Shown: positions 6,455 to 11,594 of the stretch, one piece after another
How positions within the stretch are numbered: the stretch's first letter is position 1
How the letters are laid out: every line of letters begins with the position of its first letter
NCBI GenBank assembly: GCA_018224455.1
Contig: JAGTUY010000237.1
Coordinates: 1 to 11,594 of the forward strand
Source of the DNA: Desulfosarcina sp.
GTDB lineage: Bacteria; Desulfobacterota; Desulfobacteria; Desulfobacterales; Desulfosarcinaceae
Reading direction: 5' to 3'
Length of the DNA: 11,594 nucleotides
Program-made: the position numbers and the translations under genes
The notes under the pieces: generated by a model
Told to the model about the DNA's origin: nothing
Seen by the model: the letters and a program-made list of their open reading frames with translations, nothing else
The model's database searches: none

Positions 6455-6600
6455 CGAAATCACAATCGCCAAAAAATAAATCACAAATAAATTACAATGA
6501 CACAATTTCGAAATTCAAAACCACTATTTTGTTGGCCCTATTTGTGATTTAAATTTTTGGAATTTATTTGATATTTGGTGATTGTAATTTGTAATTTTCG
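6455..6600. repeat. AT-rich imperfect inverted-repeat element (MITE-like or structured intergenic repeat)
   Basis: Two arms of about 60 bases (about 6455-6512 and 6541-6600) are imperfectly inverted around a short centre. Clear matching pieces are ACAATCGCCAAA (6462-6473) with TTTGGTGATTGT (6574-6585), 11 of 12, and AAATAAATTACAA (6485-6497) with TTGGAATTTATTT (6557-6569), 12 of 13. Both arms begin or end at CGAAA/TTTCG-like ends. Base composition drops sharply from the flanking GC-rich genes. Similar AT-rich patterns with words such as TTTGGAATTTATTTG recur in intergenic DNA of some deltaproteobacteria, from memory and unchecked. No transposase is visible. Confidence 0.55.
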
Positions 6601-6671
6601 ATTTGTTTGTATCAGGTAGGTTCATCGATAGATAGACCCATGACTGTCCACCATCGAATGTTGGCTGGGAC

Positions 6672-7038
6672 ATGAGGCCCCGAATGGAGAAGCAGTTTTT
6701 AATCGACGATCTGAAGCTGGGAGAATCCTGGCGGCTGTTTAAGATCATGGGCGAATTTGTGGAAGGCGTAGAAGGCCTTCACGACCTGGGTCCCGCAATC
6801 AGCATTTTCGGATCCGCCAGAACCCGCCCTGACGATCCGCAATATAAAAAAGCGGAAGCCATCGCCGCCCTTTCCCATCATCATGGTTGGAACCGATTTT
6901 TGGGGCGGGCTGCTCGAGTGGATCCGCAGCCAGTTGCTGGCCAAGTCGCTGATTTCTCCCAAGGACATGGATATCATACAAGTCCTGGATGACCCTGGGG
7001 AAATCGTCGACGCCGTCCGCAAAATCCTCGTCGTCTGA
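6672..7038 (+). pseudogene. LOG-family (TIGR00730) Rossmann-fold protein, broken by internal deletion and frameshift
   Basis: LOG-family proteins are about 180-250 residues; several cleave nucleotide monophosphates such as cytokinin ribotides. Here only the ends remain. From the ATG at 6672 (or 6684, with GAGG upstream) the frame reads SWRLFKIMGEFVEGVEGL, LGPAISIFGSART and AEAIAAL. It then loses similarity and stops at 6992. From 6871, in the next frame, the family C-terminus continues as FPIIMVGTDFWGGLLEWI and DDPGEIVDAVRKILVV, with a stop at 7036-7038. The expected middle, about 110 residues with the GGGPGxME and PGGxGTxxE motifs, is absent. The break is at about 6870-6873. The gene must therefore be non-functional as LOG. 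An assembly error at the break is the alternative. Confidence 0.8.
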
Positions 7039-7072
7039 CGACCGCATTCCAATCACATCAGCAAGTGTGACC

Positions 7073-8614
7073 ATGTCTCATATCGCACAGCAGAATTCCG
7101 AATCTGCAAACGCCTTGTCCACGAATCCAACGGATCCAACCGTCCAGCGCCAGAATGCATCCCTGCGGGCCCTTCACGAAACCGCCCTGGGCCTTTTGGA
7201 TAAAATCGATAAAGAGGAATTGCTCGAGACCATTATCGAGCGCGCGGCTGCCCTGACCGGCACCCAGCATTGCTACATCTACCTGTTGGAACCGGACGCA
7301 CAGGTGATGCAGATGCGCGTGGGCAAGGGTTTCTTTGCCGAACAGCTGGGTCGGTCGGTCCGCAAGGGCGAAGGCATGGGCGGGTGCGTCTGGCAGACGG
7401 AGGCGCCCGTTCTCGTGGCGGACTACAGCAACTGGTCGGGGCGGCTGGACGATCCGGCCCTTGACGGCCTGCGCTACATCGTGGGAATTCCGCTGAAATC
7501 CGACAGCCGGGTTCAGGGCGTCATCGGTCTGGCCCATGTGGATCCGGAAAAGCGCTTCGACCAGGAGGATGTGATTGTCCTTGAACGCTTTGCCGCCCTT
7601 GCGCTGCTGGCACTGGAAAAAGCCACGCTATACAGCAAGGTCACCCGTGAACTGGCCGAACGAAAAAAAGCCGAGGCCCGCATTCGTGAGAGCGAACAGC
7701 GCTACCGCTCCTTCCTGGAGTCTTCCCCGGATCCCATTGTCGCCTACAACATGAAAGGGGTTGCCACCTACGTCAACCCGGCCTTCGAACAGACCTTCGG
7801 CCTCTCCCGCCACGAACTGCTGGGCAAACAAATTGATTTCGTCCCTGAAGAGTGCTGGCCGGAGACCCAAGCCGCCATCGACGAAATGCTGAGCGGCCGC
7901 AAAATCACCATGTTCGAAACCAAGCGACTGGCCCAGGATGGACGGGTGCTGGACGTTCAAATCAGCTCGACCCTGTTTCAAAACCAAAAGGGCCGGCCGG
8001 TGGGAAATATTGTTACCCTTAGGGATATCAGTGCCCGCAAAAAGGCGGAGGAAGCCCTCCAGCAATACCACGGCCAGTTGGAGGAACTGGTCCAGGAGCG
8101 GACCGCGGAACTGGCCGACACCAACCGCCAGCTGAAGCAGCAGATCGAAGAACGCAAGCGGGCAGAAGCGGCCTTGAGGGCCCAATCCAGCTATCTGGAA
8201 GAGGTCAACACCGCGCTGCAGGTGCTGCTCAAAAAGCGGGAAGAGGACAAACGTGAAATGCAGGAAAATGTACTTTCCAATGTCAAGGAACTGGTGTCTC
8301 CCTATCTGCTCCGCCTGAAAAGAGGCCATCTGGAACCCCACCAGGCAACCATGCTTGAAATTCTGCAGTCCAACCTGGACAATATTATTTCGCCTTTTAT
8401 CAGCAAACTCTCTTCACGATATTTGAACTTCACCCCCACCGAAATCCGCGTGGCCAACCTGATCAAGGAAGGCAAAACCAACAAGGAGATCGCCGAATTG
8501 CTGCTGATTTCAAAGAATACGGTTTTATTTCACCGCCACCATATCCGCACCAAACTGGGTCTGAAAAACAAGAAGATCAATCTGCGAACCCATTTGCTCG
8601 CATATGAAGAATAG
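7073..8614 (+). CDS. GAF-PAS sensor protein with C-terminal LuxR-type DNA-binding domain
   Basis: A 513-residue cytoplasmic one-component regulator with no membrane segment. A GAF-like domain (about 34-186) has GVIGLAHVDPEKRFDQEDV. A PAS domain (about 204-323) shows YRSFLESSPDPIVAYN, YVNPAFEQTFG and a closing IVTLRDISARKKAE. A long coiled coil follows (about 323-400, many E/K/R/Q). Last is a LuxR helix-turn-helix (about 452-513): TPTEIRVANLIKEGKTNKEIAELL, then NTVLFHRHHIRTKLGLKNKK. No histidine-kinase or receiver domain is present, so the signal probably acts directly through GAF or PAS. The start at 7073 is chosen because the in-frame ATG at 6989 lies inside the LOG remnant and adds 28 residues without domain character. 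The ribosome site is weak. It may control the ABC/ligase genes downstream (inference). The ligand is unknown. Confidence 0.9.
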   Translation: MSHIAQQNSESANALSTNPTDPTVQRQNASLRALHETALGLLDKIDKEELLETIIERAAALTGTQHCYIYLLEPDAQVMQMRVGKGFFAEQLGRSVRKGEGMGGCVWQTEAPVLVADYSNWSGRLDDPALDGLRYIVGIPLKSDSRVQGVIGLAHVDPEKRFDQEDVIVLERFAALALLALEKATLYSKVTRELAERKKAEARIRESEQRYRSFLESSPDPIVAYNMKGVATYVNPAFEQTFGLSRHELLGKQIDFVPEECWPETQAAIDEMLSGRKITMFETKRLAQDGRVLDVQISSTLFQNQKGRPVGNIVTLRDISARKKAEEALQQYHGQLEELVQERTAELADTNRQLKQQIEERKRAEAALRAQSSYLEEVNTALQVLLKKREEDKREMQENVLSNVKELVSPYLLRLKRGHLEPHQATMLEILQSNLDNIISPFISKLSSRYLNFTPTEIRVANLIKEGKTNKEIAELLLISKNTVLFHRHHIRTKLGLKNKKINLRTHLLAYEE

Positions 8615-8632
8615 TGGTTATTGCCCACTATT
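8610..8632 (+). terminator. Hairpin over the LuxR-type regulator stop codon
   Basis: AATAGTGG (8610-8617) and CCACTATT (8625-8632) form a perfect 8-bp stem with a 7-base loop; the TAG stop is inside the left arm. A T-rich but interrupted stretch follows. It is a candidate weak terminator or 3' stabilising structure. Confidence 0.35.
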
Positions 8633-8651
8633 TACCTGCTATTTTATCAAC

Positions 8652-8680
8652 TTGACATTCTTGCGTGTTAAAACGATAAT
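8652..8680 (+). promoter_or_regulatory. Sigma70-type promoter for the ABC ATPase/acyl-CoA ligase genes
   Basis: TTGACA (8652-8657, perfect -35), a 17-base spacer and GATAAT (8675-8680, 5 of 6 of the -10) form a strong match. Transcription would start near 8687, leaving a leader of about 225 nt of AT-rich sequence before the ATG at 8911. No open frame or known riboswitch pattern is recognised in that leader. Confidence 0.65.
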
Positions 8681-8773
8681 GGCACATAGAGGAGCCATCC
8701 GCCACTTTACATCTGTATCGTTTTCAATCCAACACATTAAAATTTATACAAAATTTAAAACCATGATCGTTTT
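8670..8773. repeat. Three copies of ATCGTTTT around the ABC promoter
   Basis: The word occurs at 8717-8724 and 8766-8773, and inverted (AAAACGAT) at 8670-8677, where it overlaps the -10 element. The two direct copies are both followed by CAA. It could be a regulator-binding word, but the region is AT-rich and chance is possible. Confidence 0.3.
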
Positions 8774-8910
8774 TTCAACAATATGAATGCAATTTATTTT
8801 TTAACTATCAAGCTAAATATTAATGGCGCTATTTTTATCTGTCGCACTATGATTTCAGACCTTGAACCCGGCAACTTCTCCAGCTGTCACACAACCCAGG
8901 TTGAGCTCAC

Positions 8911-9672
8911 ATGACCACCTTATCCATTGAGAACGTTACGCTTACATTCGGCGGACTGAACGCGCTTTCCGATGTTTCCATGACCATCGAACCGGGGCTG
9001 ATCACCTCCATCATCGGGCCCAACGGTGCCGGCAAAACCAGCATACTGAACTGCATCTCCGGATTTTATCACCCGGACACAGGGGAGATTAAATATGGTG
9101 GCAATCGCCTGACCCGTGCACTCCCCCACCAGGTAACCAAACTGGGCATCGCCCGGGCCTTTCAGAACCTGGAACTGTTCAGGGGCCTTTCCGTTCTCGA
9201 CAACCTGATGCTGGCCCGCCATACCAACCTGAAGTACAATTTTTTCCAAGCCGTGATTTTCGCCGGCAAAGCATCGCGGCAGGAGGCCGAAAACCGCGCC
9301 TATGTCGAGGATGTGATTGATTTCATGGAGCTCGAACCCTACCGGAAAAGCACGGTGGGCAATCTGGCCTACGGCATCCAAAAACGCGTCGAGGTCGCCA
9401 GGGCACTGACGCTGGGCCCCCAGCTGCTGCTCCTGGACGAGCCCATGGCGGGCATGAACATTGAAGAAAAAGAAGATATCGTACGGTTCGTCATGGACAT
9501 AAAGAAGGAGCAAAAGAAAACCATCATTCTGGTTGAACATGATCTGGGTGTTGTCATGGATATTTCCGATCGTATCCATGTTTTGGATTTCGGGGAAGTC
9601 ATCGGATCAGGGACACCGCAAGAAGTAGCTGCCAACGAAAAGGTTATCGAGGCTTACATCGGAGAAGATTAA
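8911..9672 (+). CDS. LivG-type ABC transporter ATP-binding protein
   Basis: A 253-residue cytoplasmic ATPase subunit of the branched-chain amino acid (HAAT) importer class, which also serves organic and aromatic acids. Motifs: Walker A GPNGAGKTS (36-44), Q-loop Gln85 in RAFQNLELF, a signature loop reading LAYGIQKR (152-159), Walker B LLLLDEP (172-178) with Glu177, and the H-loop His210 in LVEHD. The C-terminal FGEVIGSGTPQEV region is typical of LivG. The signature departs from the usual LSYGQQR in two positions (S to A, first Q to I); related transporters show some variation there. It is directly followed by an acyl-CoA ligase and preceded by a promoter. Permeases and a binding protein are not in the window. 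The substrate is probably the acid that the ligase activates (inference), not necessarily an amino acid. Confidence 0.93.
   Translation: MTTLSIENVTLTFGGLNALSDVSMTIEPGLITSIIGPNGAGKTSILNCISGFYHPDTGEIKYGGNRLTRALPHQVTKLGIARAFQNLELFRGLSVLDNLMLARHTNLKYNFFQAVIFAGKASRQEAENRAYVEDVIDFMELEPYRKSTVGNLAYGIQKRVEVARALTLGPQLLLLDEPMAGMNIEEKEDIVRFVMDIKKEQKKTIILVEHDLGVVMDISDRIHVLDFGEVIGSGTPQEVAANEKVIEAYIGED
9661..9664 (+). promoter_or_regulatory. Ribosome binding site for the ligase TTG start
   Basis: GGAG in the last codons of the ABC gene lies 8 nt before the TTG at 9673. No ATG occurs in this frame for roughly 80 codons, so the TTG start is preferred. Confidence 0.6.
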
Positions 9673-11594
9673 TTGGACAAGCAAGAGACGCAGCTCCTTC
9701 AGTCACTGACCATTCCCCAACTGCTGCGCTGGCGCGTCGAAAGCACCGGCGAAAAGGTCGCCCTGCGGGAAAAAGAATTCGGTTGCTGGAAAAGCTACAC
9801 CTGGAATGACTATTACCATCTGGTTCGCAAGACAGGGCTGGGCCTGCAGAAGCTCGGTTTGAAAAAAGGCGATGTCATTGCCCTGATCGGCGACAACATT
9901 CCGGAAATGCTGTTCACCGCCATCGGGGCACAGGCGGTGGGCGGTATTTCCGCGGCCATCTACCAGACCACCATGCCGGATGAAATCGCCCACCTACTGG
10001 CCTACATGAACGTCACCATGGTCTTTTGCGACAATCAGGAGCAGGTCGACAAGATCGTCGAGATCCGCAAGCGGGTCCCGGAGGTCAAGCACGTCATCTA
10101 CGAGGATCCCCGCGGCATGCGCGGCTACCGGTCAGACGACTGGTTCATCTTTATCGAAAATCTCTACCGGCTTGGCGATGACGTCCATGCGCAAAGCCCG
10201 GAACTGTACGAGTCGCTGGTGAATGAAGGCACCCCCGACCAGGTCTGCCATCTGTGCCTGACTTCGGGCACCACCGGTTTGTCCAAGGGAACCATGCTGA
10301 CCCACAGGAACTTTATCAGCATGGGCTTGCAGCTTACCGACGCCGATCCCCTGGCGCCTACCGACGAGTACCTCTCCTTTTTGCCCTTTGCCTGGATCGG
10401 CGAGCAGATGAATTCCTTCGGCGTGGCCATGGCCACCGGCATCACCCTCAATTTCCCCGAATCGGTGGAAACCGCCATGGAAGACCTCAAGGAGATCGGT
10501 CCCCACTTCATGTTCGGCGCACCCCGGATTTATGAGACCATCCGCTCCCAGATCTGGCTCAAGATCGACGAATCCTACTGGCTCAACCGCCAGCTCTACC
10601 ACTACTTCATTAAAATCGGCGAGCGGGCGGCCGGGTACCGCATGTCGGGCAAATCCATGCCACCGGGGCTGAGATTCAGGGCCTGGCTGGGCCACCAAAT
10701 CATTTTTCGGCCCCTGATCAACCAGATCGGCCTGCTGCGCCTGCGTCGGGCCTATACCGGCGGCGCCGCCCTGGGACCCGAGCTGTTCACCTTCTACCAG
10801 GCCATCGGCGTCAACCTGAAACAGATCTACGGCCAGACCGAGATCGTGGGCATCGCCTACATGCACAGGGACGGCGACGTTCGGCCCGATACGGTGGGCA
10901 AACCCCTTCCCAACACCGAATGCAAGATTTCTGAAGAAGGCGAAATCCTCTCCCGATCGCCCTCGGTGACGCCCGGCTATTACAAACTGCCTGAACAAAC
11001 GGCTGAGCTGCTGGAAGGCGGCTGGCTGCACTCCGGCGACGCCGGCTACATCGACGAAAATGGCCATCTGGTGGTCATCGACCGCTTGGCCGACGTGATG
11101 CACAATGCCGAGGGCGACGTGTTCAGCCCCATGTTCCTGGAAAACAAGCTCAAGTTCAGCCCCTATATCAAGGAGGCGGTCATATTCGGCGACCAGCGGG
11201 ACTATGTGGCCGCCCTGATCAACATCGATCCCATCGTGGTCGGCAAATGGGCTGAAGATCGGGGCATCTCCTACACCACCTATATGGACCTTTCAGCCAG
11301 ACCCGAAGTGGCGGAGTTGGTCAAGGACCAGGTGGCCGAAATCAACTCGCGGGCCGAAAAAGAACACTTCAGGATCAAACGGTTTGCCATTTTGTACAAG
11401 CTGCTGGACATGGACGACGGCGAGTTGACCAAAACGGGAAAGATCCGCCGGAAATTCGTCCGCGAGAAATACCAGGACCTGTACGATGCCCTCTACGATG
11501 AACACGTCAGCGCAAAGGAAGTCGAGGCCTTCTTCCAGTACCAGGATGGACAATCAACCACGGTTAAGACCAGGCTTGCCTTTTATACCATGGA
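9673..11594 (+). CDS. AMP-forming long-chain-type acyl-CoA synthetase, partial (runs off right edge)
   Basis: The frame is open from a TTG at 9673 to the window end (640 codons), close to the length expected for this family. The enzyme joins a carboxylic acid to CoA through an acyl-adenylate, using ATP. Motifs of the adenylate-forming superfamily: P-loop LTSGTTGLSKGTMLTH (196-211), YGQTE (386-390), HSGDAGY (453-459) with Asp456, DR at 470-471, and LTKTGKIRR near the end with the catalytic Lys590. The region between DR and FSPMFLEN is unusual in reading LADVMHNAEGDV, where relatives often have KKDLIKTSGGKY. TTG follows the ABC TAA stop without a gap and in the same frame. Pairing with a LivG-type ATPase suggests import coupled to activation of a fatty or aromatic acid. 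The substrate cannot be read. Confidence 0.9.
   Translation, partial: MDKQETQLLQSLTIPQLLRWRVESTGEKVALREKEFGCWKSYTWNDYYHLVRKTGLGLQKLGLKKGDVIALIGDNIPEMLFTAIGAQAVGGISAAIYQTTMPDEIAHLLAYMNVTMVFCDNQEQVDKIVEIRKRVPEVKHVIYEDPRGMRGYRSDDWFIFIENLYRLGDDVHAQSPELYESLVNEGTPDQVCHLCLTSGTTGLSKGTMLTHRNFISMGLQLTDADPLAPTDEYLSFLPFAWIGEQMNSFGVAMATGITLNFPESVETAMEDLKEIGPHFMFGAPRIYETIRSQIWLKIDESYWLNRQLYHYFIKIGERAAGYRMSGKSMPPGLRFRAWLGHQIIFRPLINQIGLLRLRRAYTGGAALGPELFTFYQAIGVNLKQIYGQTEIVGIAYMHRDGDVRPDTVGKPLPNTECKISEEGEILSRSPSVTPGYYKLPEQTAELLEGGWLHSGDAGYIDENGHLVVIDRLADVMHNAEGDVFSPMFLENKLKFSPYIKEAVIFGDQRDYVAALINIDPIVVGKWAEDRGISYTTYMDLSARPEVAELVKDQVAEINSRAEKEHFRIKRFAILYKLLDMDDGELTKTGKIRRKFVREKYQDLYDALYDEHVSAKEVEAFFQYQDGQSTTVKTRLAFYTM

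Larger units (their letters stand above)
6359..6671. other. Intergenic region after the selenoprotein gene
   Basis: This stretch of 313 bases holds the second SECIS-like hairpin (6363-6379) at its start and the AT-rich inverted-repeat element (6455-6600). About 70 bases of ordinary composition precede the LOG pseudogene. I see no gene and no clear intrinsic terminator. Confidence 0.6.

Noticed and set aside
6113..6748. Minus-strand open frames over the selenoprotein and AT-rich repeat
   Set aside because: No family resemblance or ribosome sites; they are antisense to the selenoprotein gene or lie in low-complexity repeat sequence.
6672..6992. Intact 106-codon gene in place of a pseudogene
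   Set aside because: Only the first two thirds resemble the LOG family; the tail is out-of-frame reading of the true C-terminus, which continues in another frame to 7038.
8604..8786. Plus-strand open frame of 60 codons after the LuxR-type gene
   Set aside because: AT-rich, no ribosome site, no family resemblance, and it spans the predicted promoter.
10132..11103. Minus-strand open frame of 323 codons
   Set aside because: Antisense to the acyl-CoA ligase, whose motifs are clear; typical GC-rich shadow frame.

Overview
The window looks like part of a Desulfobacterota (deltaproteobacterial, Desulfosarcina-like) chromosome. I infer this from the gene families, the GAF-PAS-LuxR regulator type, the pairing of a LivG-type ATPase with an acyl-CoA synthetase, and a UGA-recoding selenoprotein. 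No taxonomic marker gene is present, so this is an inference and not a placement.

Left part (1-5840) is all on the minus strand. A DASS/SLC13-type anion transporter runs off the left edge. It has an unusual extracytoplasmic insertion near its N-terminus and an altered first ion-site motif. After a gene-free gap comes a tight run, in transcription order ptsH (HPr), ptsI (Enzyme I), smpB, a DUF2062 membrane protein and rsmA. Neighbouring genes are 4-6 nt apart or overlap by 4 nt (ATGA), so they very probably form one operon. It joins the PEP-dependent phosphorelay with ribosome rescue and 16S rRNA maturation. No sugar-specific PTS permease is visible.

Centre (5841-7072) is the most interesting part. 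Divergent from ptsH is a short gene that standard gene calling misses: a glutaredoxin-like 'Uxx-star' type selenoprotein of 75 residues. An in-frame TGA lies at the glutaredoxin active-site position (residue 13). A second in-frame TGA lies three codons before the true stop (residue 73, U-T-V-stop). Each TGA is followed at nearly the same distance (18 and 19 nt) by a GC-rich hairpin with a small G-containing loop, as expected of bacterial SECIS elements. The second hairpin lies outside the coding region. The predicted protein has no cysteine, so a Sec-Sec (diselenide) redox pair is possible. A sigma70-like promoter with a perfect inverted repeat abutting its -35 box precedes the gene. Downstream are an AT-rich imperfect inverted-repeat element and the remains of a LOG-family (TIGR00730) gene that has lost its catalytic middle.

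Right part (7073-11594) is on the plus strand. A GAF-PAS-coiled-coil-LuxR regulator is followed by an AT-rich intergenic region with a good sigma70 promoter. Then come a LivG-type ABC ATPase and a long-chain-type acyl-CoA synthetase (AMP-forming), which runs off the right edge. The ATPase stop codon directly abuts the ligase TTG start in the same frame. This layout suggests an uptake-plus-CoA-activation system for an organic acid, with permeases probably beyond the edge. The adjacent LuxR protein is a candidate regulator. Window-wide, nothing suggests CRISPR arrays, tRNAs, rRNAs or transposases.
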